A stretch of DNA of 9,638 nt from Gammaproteobacteria bacterium (GTDB lineage: Bacteria > Pseudomonadota > Gammaproteobacteria > Pseudomonadales > Azotimanducaceae): assembly GCA_009840715.1 (NCBI GenBank), contig VXNE01000657.1, positions 1 through 9,638 on the forward strand, written 5' to 3'. Below, piece after piece: positions 1 to 7,605 of the stretch. The notes under the pieces are model-generated. The model saw only the letters and a list, made by a program, of their open reading frames with translations. It ran no database searches and was not told the DNA's origin. Position 1 is the first letter of the stretch. The number at the start of each line of letters is the position of its first letter. The position numbers and the translations under genes were made by a program.

Positions 1-195
1 GAAGACCCGGGTATTGGCGTGGTCGAGGTTGTCCTTCTATCCCGGGGTAAGGATGGGACTGAGGCGTTGCCCGCATCGTCTGTTCAGGACGTCCACGCCC
101 TTTTGGATTGCGGCATGAGCCTGGCGGAGATCCTTGGGCCGAGAACGGAACCGGATGAGGTGACGGACCTGCCCAGGCGGCTCGCCGGCGCGTGA
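1..195 (+). CDS. C-terminal fragment of a cut-off gene, possibly an AAA-type ATPase
   Basis: Frame 1 is open from the window edge to a TGA at 193-195, giving the last 64 residues of a protein that begins outside the window. The fragment has a short beta-rich stretch (VVEVVLLSRGKDG) followed by an acidic helical tail (MSLAEILGP) and ends in LPRRLAGA. No Walker motif or other catalytic motif lies in the visible part, so function cannot be read directly. The overlap of its stop with the start of a TOPRIM-like gene (GTGA) implies translational coupling. In bacteria such small TOPRIM genes commonly follow an AAA/ABC-type ATPase gene, and a tail resembling the end of those ATPases (strand, then 'SLAE-L') fits. 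The coding call is fairly safe because of the frame and the overlap. The ATPase identity is an inference from context. Confidence 0.5.
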   Translation, partial: EDPGIGVVEVVLLSRGKDGTEALPASSVQDVHALLDCGMSLAEILGPRTEPDEVTDLPRRLAGA

Positions 196-797
196 CGTTC
201 GTGTACATCGCCGTGGAGGGCGATACAGACATTCCGGTCGCTGAGCGCCTGATCAAGCATGTGGGCCTCGAACCGCTGCCGGCCATCACCGCGCGGAGCG
301 CGGCGAAGCTGGATCAGCGATTCACGAAACTGAACCGGTCGGGTCGCGCGCTGAACTGGTTGGTGTTGAGGGACCTGGACGCGGTGGCCTGTGCTCCGGA
401 GTTGCTCGACAAGCTGCTGGCCGGCGTGGCGCTCAGCGAGCGCGTGTGCGTGCGCGTACCGGTACGCGAAATCGAGAGCTGGCTGCTTGCCGATGTCGAG
501 GGTTTTGCCGCCGCGTTCTCGGTCAGGCCGAGTCGAATGATTGCGAGTCCCGATGAACTGAACGATCCAAAACGTCACGTGGTCGAAGTCTGCCGGCACT
601 CACGGTCGCGAGCGGTGCGGGACACTGTCCCACCTCGTCCGGGCAGTGGTCGTTCCGTGGGAGCGGAGTACGCCAGTCGGATATCGGACTTTGCCCGACG
701 TTCGTGGAACATTGAGAGCGCGGCGCCGCGGTCGCCGAGTCTCGCTCGTGCCCTCTCCGCCCTTCGCAGTCGTGTCGCGCGGGGTGTCTGGAGATGA
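192..797 (+). CDS. Small TOPRIM-like protein, probable partner of the upstream ATPase
   Basis: This is a 201-residue protein starting at GTG 192, whose last two bases belong to the stop of the preceding gene. No earlier start is needed, because the first strand (FVYIAVEG) begins at once. Residues 5-12 give a beta strand ending in the EGDTD motif with E9, and residues 57-63 give a second strand ending in D61-L-D63. This Glu...DxD layout is the metal-binding signature of TOPRIM folds in topoisomerases, primases, OLD nucleases and related effectors. Further blocks likely typical of the family are REIESWLLAD (92-101), DPKR (125-128), GSGRSVG (151-157) and SPSLARAL (181-188). By analogy with OLD, RloB and PARIS-type systems it may be a nuclease effector or regulator controlled by an ATPase sensor. 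I do not assign an exact family number, and nuclease activity is not shown. No signal peptide or membrane segment is visible, so it is cytoplasmic. Confidence 0.75.
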   Translation: MTFVYIAVEGDTDIPVAERLIKHVGLEPLPAITARSAAKLDQRFTKLNRSGRALNWLVLRDLDAVACAPELLDKLLAGVALSERVCVRVPVREIESWLLADVEGFAAAFSVRPSRMIASPDELNDPKRHVVEVCRHSRSRAVRDTVPPRPGSGRSVGAEYASRISDFARRSWNIESAAPRSPSLARALSALRSRVARGVWR

Positions 798-853
798 ATG
801 GTCCGCAGGGGCGGGCTGCGTAGGGCCCAACACCGTCGAAACTGCCAGCCCAT

Positions 854-860
854 AGGAGAG
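854..860 (+). promoter_or_regulatory. Ribosome binding site of the aminotransferase
   Basis: AGGAGAG lies 6 bases before the ATG at 867. It is a near-ideal Shine-Dalgarno sequence and settles the start. The reading frame is open back to 798, but the extra 23 codons have an Arg-rich content unlike the family and no comparable site. Confidence 0.85.
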
Positions 861-866
861 TTACCC

Positions 867-2261
867 ATGGCCGATCCGCTGCACAACGAGTTTCCGCCCG
901 AGTCCATCGAGGCGAAGGACCTCCGCCACCTGCTCCACCCGACGACGAACCTCGCGGACCATCATCTCCGGGGTCCGTCGGTGCACGAGCGCGGCGAGGG
1001 CGTCTACCTGTGGGACAACCGCGGGAAGCAATACCTCGAAGGCATGGCGGGCCTCTGGTGCACGGCCCTGGGCTATGGCGAGCCGGAACTCGCCCGCGTG
1101 GCGGAGACGCAGATGCGGCAGCTCGCCTACTCGCAGCTCTTCGGAGGCAAGACCAACGAGCCGAGCGTGCTGCTGGCCGAGAAGCTGAAGGCCATGATGC
1201 CCTTCGACGCCGGCCGCGTGTTCTTCGGCCTGTCCGGGTCGGACGCGAACGACACCCAGGTCAAGCTGATGTGGTACTACCACAACCTGCTCGGCAAGCC
1301 CGAGAAGAAGAAGATCATCTCGCGTCTCGGCGGGTATCACGGCGTGACCGTGGCGAGCGGCAGCCTCACGGGTCTGCCGCCGTTCCACAAGCACTTCGAC
1401 CTGCCGATCCCGAATGTCCTGCACACCGCGAACCCGCACTACTACCGCCAGGCCCGCGAGGGCGAGACGGAGGACGACTTCACCACGCGGCTCGCGAACG
1501 AACTCGAGGACCTGATCCGCTCCGAGGGACCGGAGACGGTGGCGGCCTTCATCGCGGAGCCGGTGCTCGGCGCGGGTGGCGTCATCGTGCCGCCGGACGG
1601 GTACTACCGGAAGATCCAGGCCGTCCTGGACAAGTACGGCGTCCTCTTCATCGACGACGAGGTGATCTGCGGCTTCGGGCGCACCGGAAATCCCTTCGGG
1701 GCGCAGACCATGGGCATCGCGCCGACGACGATGAGCGTCGCGAAGGCGCTCTCTTCGGCCTATCTCCCGATCTCCGCGGTGATCGTTCCGGAGTGGATGT
1801 ACGAGGCGTTCGTCGCGGCGAGCCCCGAAGTGGGCAACTTCGCCCACGGCTTCACGTACTCCGGACACCCTGTATGCTCGGCGGTCGCCCTGCGCGCGCT
1901 CGAGTTGATGGAGGAGCGGGACCTGTTCGCCCATGCCGCCCGGGTCGGGGAGACGTTCCAGGCCGGTCTCGCGGCGCTGGCGGAGCATCCCCTGGTCGGG
2001 AACGCCCGCGGGAAGGGCCTGATCGGTGCGGTGGAGCTGATGGCCGACAAGGCGGAGAAACGCGGCTTCGACCCGGCGCTCCAGGTCGGCGCCCACTGCA
2101 TGGACCGTGCCCTCGAACACGGGCTGATTGTGCGGAGTCTCGGGGACATCGTGGCGCTCTGTCCGCCGCTCGTCATTACCGATGCGCAGGTGGACGAACT
2201 GCTGACGAAGCTCGCGCGAGCGCTCGACGATACGCTCGCCTACGTGCAGCGGGAAGGTTGA
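867..2261 (+). CDS. Class III (omega-amine) pyridoxal-phosphate aminotransferase
   Basis: The product has 464 residues, the usual length for the family. It transfers an amino group from an amine or omega-amino acid, usually to pyruvate, and is cytoplasmic. Visible motifs in order are the N-terminal GMAGLWC block (59-65), the cofactor phosphate loop GLSGSDAND (121-129), GGYHG (155-159) with the Tyr that stacks on the cofactor, AFIAEPVLGAGGVI (227-240), FIDDEVICGFGRTG (261-274) with D264 pairing with the pyridine nitrogen, the Schiff-base Lys K293 in VAKAL, and HGFTYSGHP (327-335). The Asp-to-Lys distance of 29 residues is typical. Overall it resembles SpuC-type polyamine:pyruvate and omega-amino-acid:pyruvate aminotransferases, but substrate preference cannot be decided. 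It lies 69 bp after the TOPRIM gene, probably with its own expression signals, and converges on the quinoprotein operon with only 10 bp between the stop codons. Confidence 0.93.
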   Translation: MADPLHNEFPPESIEAKDLRHLLHPTTNLADHHLRGPSVHERGEGVYLWDNRGKQYLEGMAGLWCTALGYGEPELARVAETQMRQLAYSQLFGGKTNEPSVLLAEKLKAMMPFDAGRVFFGLSGSDANDTQVKLMWYYHNLLGKPEKKKIISRLGGYHGVTVASGSLTGLPPFHKHFDLPIPNVLHTANPHYYRQAREGETEDDFTTRLANELEDLIRSEGPETVAAFIAEPVLGAGGVIVPPDGYYRKIQAVLDKYGVLFIDDEVICGFGRTGNPFGAQTMGIAPTTMSVAKALSSAYLPISAVIVPEWMYEAFVAASPEVGNFAHGFTYSGHPVCSAVALRALELMEERDLFAHAARVGETFQAGLAALAEHPLVGNARGKGLIGAVELMADKAEKRGFDPALQVGAHCMDRALEHGLIVRSLGDIVALCPPLVITDAQVDELLTKLARALDDTLAYVQREG

Positions 2262-2274
2262 CCGGCGGCGGTCA
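2259..2274. terminator. Inverted repeat spanning both convergent stop codons, possible weak bidirectional terminator
   Basis: TGACCG-GCGG-CGGTCA is a perfect 6-bp stem with a 4-base loop, and it could be lengthened slightly by wobble pairs. Its outer three bases on each side are the TGA stops of the aminotransferase (+) and the haem-bearing propeller protein (-). No T-run follows on either strand, so it is not a classical Rho-independent terminator. It could pause polymerase or protect 3' ends. Confidence 0.3.
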
Positions 2275-4218
2275 GTCGGGCAGGCGGAAAGCGGCGTAGG
2301 TGGACCCCGACGGGGGCCCGAGGAGACCGCCCCCGGCCGCGATCACGATGTACTGCCTGCCACCCGTGCTGTAGGTCACTGGTGTCGCGTACCCCGGTGC
2401 GTCCAGGTCGGCCTCCCACAGGAGTGTTCCATCGGCTGCGTCGTAGGCGCGGAACCTGCTGTCCGGCGTAGCGCCGACGAACAACAGTCCCGATGCGGTG
2501 AGCAACGGTCCGCCGGCGTTCTCCGCGCCCAGGCCGCGCTCTGGATGTCCGGGATAACCACCCAGCGGCACGTGCCAGTCGATCGCGCCGGTGTCGAGAT
2601 CGAGGGCGACGAGGGAGCCCCACGGAGGCGCATTGGCCGGCAGCCCGTCGGCGCTGCGAAGCGTGACGGGCTCGACGGCGACGTGGGCACTCTCCGTGGT
2701 GCGGTCGTCGTAGGTGAGGTAATCCGGCTCGGCGACGAGATACTCGACGATCCCGGCGCGATCCACTTCGCCGACTTCAGGCAATGCCTGCATCGCGCCG
2801 CGCCCCTTGGTGATGGTGGACTCGATCTCGCGCTCGGTGAATCTTGCGCCGATGCCGACGAGGCTCGGACCGCCGGCGCCGTAACGGTCCTGCCGGTCCT
2901 GGAACAGGCCCTTGCGGTCGGCGCCGTGACAGCGCGCACAGTGGGCCAGATAGGCGTCCTGGGCGCTGAAGCCCTCCGGAACTTCGATCAGCCGTAGAGC
3001 TGACGCCGTCTCCTCGATGTTGACGAACAGCTTGCGCGCCGCGGGGTGGTAGGCCGCGCCGCCCCAGCCGACGCCGGCGCCAACGCCGGGGAAGAGCACG
3101 GTTCCCGCCATCGAGGGCGGTGCGAATTGCTCGCGCACGAGGCCGGCCATGGCCTCACTGAGGCCGGACTCCTGCCGTGTGAGACGTACTGTAGAGGTGG
3201 TGTGTACCGGCGCGGTGCGCTCGCCGGGAACGGTGCTCGGTGGTGCGTTGACTTTCTCCGTCTCGAGCAGGGACGCGCCGGTGTCACGGTTGAAGAGATG
3301 CAGGTAGCCGGAGCGCGTCGGCAATGCCGCGGCGTCCGTCACCGCGTCCTGCCACGACACCTGGACGAGGGTGGGTGGCGCGGTGAGTTCGCGTCCGCGC
3401 AGACCCTCACGCACGAGCTCACGTCGCCACCGGAGTTCGCCCCTGAGGACATCGAGCGCGAGCAGGCTGTCCGACAACTGGTCGTCCGCTCGCCCCTTGC
3501 CCACGTACTCGGGCGTCGGCGGTCCTGTGGGGACCAGGAGGAGCGCGCGGTCCGCGTCGAGCGCCATGCCGACACTGGCGGAGACCCCCGCGCGGAAGTG
3601 CCATGCACGCGTCCCGGATGTAGCGTCCACGGCGAGGATGGAGGTCTCTGGTGAGCCTCCCTCGAGGCCGATGACGACCAGGTGCTTGAAGACCGTGGGT
3701 GGCGACGGGGCGGTGACCTCGGCGCCGTCCGCGAAGGTCCGCAGGTCCAGTCGACCGTCCTCGGCGAAAGCGGACACGGTCTCGCCCGTGTGCGGGTCGA
3801 GGGAGAACAGGTAAGGCCCCGCGACGAAGAACAAACGGCGTTCGTCGCCGGCCGTCCACCAGCTCAGCCCGCGCTGCACGCCGCCGGACGCCGGCGTGTC
3901 GAACCGCCAGAGGACCTCGCCCGTCGCGGCGTCCAGGGCGAACGCGTTGAGCCTGGGCGTCAGCCCGTAGAGCACGCCGTCGACCACCAGCGGGCTCGTG
4001 ACCATGACGGACACGCCGTCGCCGAACTCGTTGGTGTCGTGGACCCAGGCCGGCGCGAGCGTGGCGACATTGCCCGCGTGGATCTGCGTAAGCGGCGAGA
4101 AGTGGCTTCGCCCGGCATCGCCCAGGTAGACCGCGGCGTCGGAGTCCGGCAGCTCCTCTGCGCAGCCGGCCAGGAGCGAGACCACGCAGGCGAGGGAAAG
4201 GACGCGCGGCGGGGACAA
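2272..4218 (-). CDS. Lipoprotein PQQ-dehydrogenase-like propeller with inserted cytochrome c domain and altered active site
   Basis: The product has 648 residues from a TTG start at 4218, 8 bp after the stop of the upstream paralogue. No ATG or GTG gives a full signal peptide, whereas the TTG gives one ending in the lipobox LLAGC with C19, so the mature protein should be a lipoprotein facing the periplasm. The body is a quinoprotein beta-propeller: N-terminal YLGDAGRSHFSPLTQI (31-46), repeated LDxxTG turns (for example 96-100 and 141-145), and a C-terminal block GGPLL...LFVGAT...ATPVTY...YIVIAAGGG typical of quinoprotein glucose dehydrogenases. A single haem c motif CARCH (427-431), with M476 in GRGAM as likely axial ligand, sits inside the propeller between LFVNIEE (397-403) and a GSLVALDLDTG strand. 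Hand alignment with the neighbouring paralogue shows the catalytic Asp as G275 and the catalytic Lys as R302. It may therefore be an electron-transfer subunit rather than a dehydrogenase. It is last in the operon, and its ribosome binding site is weak. Confidence 0.85.
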   Translation of the reverse strand: MSPPRVLSLACVVSLLAGCAEELPDSDAAVYLGDAGRSHFSPLTQIHAGNVATLAPAWVHDTNEFGDGVSVMVTSPLVVDGVLYGLTPRLNAFALDAATGEVLWRFDTPASGGVQRGLSWWTAGDERRLFFVAGPYLFSLDPHTGETVSAFAEDGRLDLRTFADGAEVTAPSPPTVFKHLVVIGLEGGSPETSILAVDATSGTRAWHFRAGVSASVGMALDADRALLLVPTGPPTPEYVGKGRADDQLSDSLLALDVLRGELRWRRELVREGLRGRELTAPPTLVQVSWQDAVTDAAALPTRSGYLHLFNRDTGASLLETEKVNAPPSTVPGERTAPVHTTSTVRLTRQESGLSEAMAGLVREQFAPPSMAGTVLFPGVGAGVGWGGAAYHPAARKLFVNIEETASALRLIEVPEGFSAQDAYLAHCARCHGADRKGLFQDRQDRYGAGGPSLVGIGARFTEREIESTITKGRGAMQALPEVGEVDRAGIVEYLVAEPDYLTYDDRTTESAHVAVEPVTLRSADGLPANAPPWGSLVALDLDTGAIDWHVPLGGYPGHPERGLGAENAGGPLLTASGLLFVGATPDSRFRAYDAADGTLLWEADLDAPGYATPVTYSTGGRQYIVIAAGGGLLGPPSGSTYAAFRLPD

Positions 4219-4226
4219 GGGAGCCG

Positions 4227-6215
4227 CTACCGCTCGGGCAGGGCGAAGGCGAGCAGCTCCTGCGGTTCGCCCCTGCCACCGCCGGCGATGGCGATGTACT
4301 GACGCCCCTCGTGCATGTACGTCATGGGCGAACCCTGCAGCGTCCGGTCCACCTCGACTTCGGCGAGTACCTCGCCGGTCGCCTTGTCCTGCGCGCGGAG
4401 CCAGGCGCCGGCCGGGTAGGTCTCGGCGCCGTAGGGACGGTCCTTGGCCACGAACCCGACGAGCATCGTCTTCGTGACCACGATGCCGCCGGCGGAGACG
4501 CCGCGATAGGCCGTACCGAGCGGACCCAGGTCCAGGCCCGCGAGCGCGGGGTGGTCGGTCGGACCCTCGCCCTGGGGAACCTGGAAGACGTGCTCGCCGG
4601 TCTTCATGTCGATGGCGGTCAGCCGGCGGTACGGCGGCTTCAGGAGCGGCAGTCCCTGTGGTCCGTCGGTGGTGTGGTACTTGATCTCGTAAGCGAAATC
4701 CGACTGCCCCGACTCCGGGAGGCCAAAAGTGACCGACTGGCCGCTCTCCGGCTTCACGAGGGCCATGGACGTGGGCCGCGTCTTCGATTCGACATAGAGA
4801 ATGCCCGTCTCGGGATCCCAGGAGGCGCCGGGGTAGGAGGCGCCGCCGCCGGCGCCTGGCGCGACGTAGGTCGCGAGCATGCCCCCGTCGCCTTCCACGA
4901 TGAGGGGCTCGAAAATCGGGCCGAGCCGGAACTGCGCGGCGATCTTGAGCGCTTCGGCCTTGAGCTCCGGCGTGAAATCGATGAGGTCGTCCTCGGTGAT
5001 GCCCTGGCGGTCGAAAGGCGCCGGCCTGGTGGGGAAGGGTTGGGTCGCAGCGGTCTTCTCGCCGGGGACCGTGCTCTGGGGCACGGGACGCTCCTCGATG
5101 GGCCAGATCGGCTCCCCGGTGACGCGGTCGAAGACGTAGGCGAACGCGGTCTTCGACATCTGGGCCAGGACCTTTCTCGGTTGTCCGTCGATCTCGACGT
5201 CGATGACGTTCGGCGCGGAGGCGATGTCGTAGTCCCAGATGCCGTGGTGCACCGTCTGGAAGTGCCAGACCCGCTCGCCCGTCTCCACGTCCACGGCGAC
5301 GATGCTCTCCGCGAACAGGTTGTCCCCGTGCCGTTCGCCGCCGTAGTAGTCGTTGGTGGGCGTCGAGGTCGGGAGATACACGTGCCCGAGTTCCGCGTCG
5401 GCCGACAGGTAGGTCCACACGTTGGTGTTCCCCTGTTTCTCGATCGTCTCCTCGGGCCACGTGTCCGCGAACGGCGCGCCTTTCGGGGGGATGGTGTCGA
5501 AGCGCCACTTGAGGGCCCCGGTGCGGACGTCGTAGGCGCGTACGTGACCCGGCGGATTGCGCATCTCGGAGACATAGTCGTGCACGCCCGAACCGACGAC
5601 GACGGTGTCGCGCACGACGAGGGGCGGCGCGCGGTGGCCGAGATGCGCCGTGACCCAGTCGCCTGCGCCGAGGTCGTTCTTCAGGTCCACGACGCCGTCC
5701 TGGCCGAACGCGGGGTCCGGCTTGCCGGTCGCCGCATCGATGGACACGAGTTGCTTGCCGAGGGTAGCGATGAGGATGCGTTCGTTCTCGGTGTCGGTCC
5801 AGTAGTCGACGCCGCGCGTGTGCCGGGGGAGCTGGGTCGGCATCTCCTCCGCCCAACTGCGCGGATCGTGCAGCCAGAGCTGTTCGCCGGTGGCCGGGTC
5901 GAGCGCCACGACCTGGCCGTGGGAGGTGGCGGTGTAGAGGCGGTCCCCGACCTTCAGCGGCGTGGCGACATAGGTGCCCGTGTCGTAGACGTCGCCGAGG
6001 CGCCGGTCGGCGGACTCCCACCGCCATGCGACTTCAAGCTGTTCGAAATTCTCCGGCGTGATCTGGTCGAGCGGCGCGTACTTGGATGCCGCCAGGTCGC
6101 CCTGGTGGTGACGCCACTCGCCGTAATGGGGCGGCGGGTCGGGGGCGCGCTCGCATCCGGCCAGAAACAGCAAGGCCGTGATCGACGCCAGGATCGGGGA
6201 CAGCTTCGTGGTCAT
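4227..6215 (-). CDS. PQQ-dependent dehydrogenase (quinoprotein glucose dehydrogenase-like), lipoprotein
   Basis: The product has 662 residues from ATG 6215, with an AGAAGGAG ribosome binding site (6226-6233) 10 bases upstream. The signal peptide ends in the lipobox FLAGC with C21, placing the enzyme in the periplasm on a lipid anchor. It is an eight-bladed-propeller quinoprotein that would oxidise an alcohol or sugar and pass electrons to quinone or a cytochrome. Visible features are W34-R (start of the propeller), LDPATG (105-110), YLPTSTPTNDYYGG (280-293), VHHGIWDYD (322-330), the block PVPQSTVPGEKT (377-388), and ALP-E at the C-terminus. D328 and K355 are 27 residues apart, exactly the spacing of the catalytic Asp466 and Lys493 of E. 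coli Gcd, and are the expected catalytic pair. There are no N-terminal membrane helices of the Gcd type and no CxxCH, so electrons must leave through a partner, plausibly the haem-bearing paralogue encoded 8 bp downstream. Sugar versus alcohol substrate is undecided. Confidence 0.9.
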   Translation of the reverse strand: MTTKLSPILASITALLFLAGCERAPDPPPHYGEWRHHQGDLAASKYAPLDQITPENFEQLEVAWRWESADRRLGDVYDTGTYVATPLKVGDRLYTATSHGQVVALDPATGEQLWLHDPRSWAEEMPTQLPRHTRGVDYWTDTENERILIATLGKQLVSIDAATGKPDPAFGQDGVVDLKNDLGAGDWVTAHLGHRAPPLVVRDTVVVGSGVHDYVSEMRNPPGHVRAYDVRTGALKWRFDTIPPKGAPFADTWPEETIEKQGNTNVWTYLSADAELGHVYLPTSTPTNDYYGGERHGDNLFAESIVAVDVETGERVWHFQTVHHGIWDYDIASAPNVIDVEIDGQPRKVLAQMSKTAFAYVFDRVTGEPIWPIEERPVPQSTVPGEKTAATQPFPTRPAPFDRQGITEDDLIDFTPELKAEALKIAAQFRLGPIFEPLIVEGDGGMLATYVAPGAGGGASYPGASWDPETGILYVESKTRPTSMALVKPESGQSVTFGLPESGQSDFAYEIKYHTTDGPQGLPLLKPPYRRLTAIDMKTGEHVFQVPQGEGPTDHPALAGLDLGPLGTAYRGVSAGGIVVTKTMLVGFVAKDRPYGAETYPAGAWLRAQDKATGEVLAEVEVDRTLQGSPMTYMHEGRQYIAIAGGGRGEPQELLAFALPER

Positions 6216-6233
6216 TGCACTGCGACTCCTTCT

Positions 6234-7601
6234 CTAATCCTCTCCCAGCCATCGACCCGCCCGCATGACACGCTCGATGCTACGCGAGTTCCCGATCTCG
6301 ACGGTCGGATCGCCCGACAGGAGCACGAGGTCGGCCGACATGCCGGGCGAGATCGTGCCGAACGTGGCGTCATCGCCCTCGAGCACCCAGGCGCCGTTCG
6401 CCGTGCCGGCCCGGATCGCCTGCGACGGGGTGAGCCCGGCCGCCACCAGGAGCGCGAGTTCGTGGTGCGTGCCCCAGCCGAAGGGGACGTTGCCGGCCCC
6501 GCTGTCGGAACCGAGGGCGATGGCGACCCCGGCCTCGTGCATCTGCCCGGTGAAACGCTGCATGCGCGCGTACACCTTGCGCAGTTGTGCGTCCTGCGGG
6601 TTCGCCAACATGGCTGCCCGCGTTTCGGCCGACTTCATCCGATCGACGCGTTTCTTGCCCCAGGCGCGAACGAGCGTGGGGTCTTCCAGTACTTCCGGGT
6701 GCTCCGCCATGAACCACGAATCCTGCGCCTTGCCGAGCGCGGGAGCGAACGAGAGCGCCTGCCGCCTTGCCCACTCCGCGAACCCATCGTCGACAGGCGC
6801 GTCGCGCACCGTGTGCACGAAGTGCCGCACTCCAACGGAGTTCAGTTGCCGCACGTCGGCTTCCTCGTAGATGTGCGCGACCGCCGGAAGGCCGTGTCTG
6901 GCCGCTTCCTGGACGAGCGCGGTGCGTATCTGGGTACTGATCTTCGGGATCGGCGCCTTGCCGTCGTTCCAGTCAAAGCTCCACGCGAGCCGGCCGTCGA
7001 GGGTCGCATCGACCCACATCTTGATCAGGTCGACATCGTCGGCGGCAAGGGCGCGCACCATCTGGCGGGCTTCCTCCGTGGTCGTCGGCCGCTGGATGAC
7101 GTCGCCGGGCGGCATGCCCCGTGGGTGCGAGAACCCCGCGCCGGCCGTGTACAGGCGCGGGGCCGGGATCCTCCCGGCCCTGGCGTCCGCGATGACCGCC
7201 AGGTTCTCCGGGCCGTCCGCCCCCAGGCTGCGAGCGGTCGTGACCCCGAACTCCAGTTGCAGCGCGAACAGGCGTTCGAGCCCCTCGCGTCCGCCGCCGT
7301 AGTGATTGTGCAGGTCGACGAGCCCGGGGATGAGGAACCGACCGGAGGCATCGAAGACGGTGGCGTCTCCGGGTACCGCGACGTCAGCGCTCGGGCCCGC
7401 CGCCACGATGCGTTCGTCCCGCACGACCACGGTCGCGTCCTCGACCGGCGGAGCGCCGCTGCCGTCGATCAGCGTAGCGCCGACGATCGCCGTGGACTGC
7501 CCGTTCTCGCGCTCCTCGACCCCGTCGTTCGGCGGCGTGGGCTGGCCGCACCCGGACACCCAGAGACAGGTGACGAATGCGGCGCCCCACGCGTGTCTCA
7601 C
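6234..7601 (-). CDS. Amidohydrolase-superfamily metal-dependent hydrolase, lipoprotein
   Basis: The product has 455 residues from GTG 7601, with AGGA (7612-7615) 10 bases upstream inside the end of the VOC gene. A short signal peptide ends in VSGC (C18), so a periplasmic lipoprotein is predicted. It is a TIM-barrel amidohydrolase of the imidazolonepropionase/prolidase-like group. The composite beta domain comes first (AIVGATLIDGSGAPP, 38-52), followed by the metal motif DLHNH with H98 and H100, K194 (LIKMW) as the possible carbamylated bridge or second-sphere Lys, H243 (VAHIYEEAD), H263 (HFVHT) and D366 (LGSDSG). The end matches the family closing block GTISPGMSADLVLLSGDP (414-431). It would hydrolyse an amide, cyclic amide, peptide or ester, with the substrate unknown. 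Its stop at 6234 overlaps the region of the next gene's ribosome binding site, so coupled translation with the PQQ dehydrogenase is likely. Confidence 0.9.
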   Translation of the reverse strand: MRHAWGAAFVTCLWVSGCGQPTPPNDGVEERENGQSTAIVGATLIDGSGAPPVEDATVVVRDERIVAAGPSADVAVPGDATVFDASGRFLIPGLVDLHNHYGGGREGLERLFALQLEFGVTTARSLGADGPENLAVIADARAGRIPAPRLYTAGAGFSHPRGMPPGDVIQRPTTTEEARQMVRALAADDVDLIKMWVDATLDGRLAWSFDWNDGKAPIPKISTQIRTALVQEAARHGLPAVAHIYEEADVRQLNSVGVRHFVHTVRDAPVDDGFAEWARRQALSFAPALGKAQDSWFMAEHPEVLEDPTLVRAWGKKRVDRMKSAETRAAMLANPQDAQLRKVYARMQRFTGQMHEAGVAIALGSDSGAGNVPFGWGTHHELALLVAAGLTPSQAIRAGTANGAWVLEGDDATFGTISPGMSADLVLLSGDPTVEIGNSRSIERVMRAGRWLGED

Positions 7602-7605
7602 GCGA

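Noticed and set aside
84..599. A 171-codon open frame on the - strand over the TOPRIM-like gene
   Set aside because: It is antisense to a gene with clear E and DxD motifs, and its His/Arg-rich translation has no family resemblance.
798..866. Earlier start for the aminotransferase
   Set aside because: The 23 extra residues are Arg-rich and unlike the family, while ATG 867 has a near-perfect ribosome binding site.
4219..6027. N-terminal extension of the haem-bearing propeller gene, whose frame stays open far upstream
   Set aside because: The extension overlaps the upstream quinoprotein gene in another frame and reads as low-complexity Arg/Pro/Gly. The TTG at 4218 gives a complete lipoprotein signal peptide.
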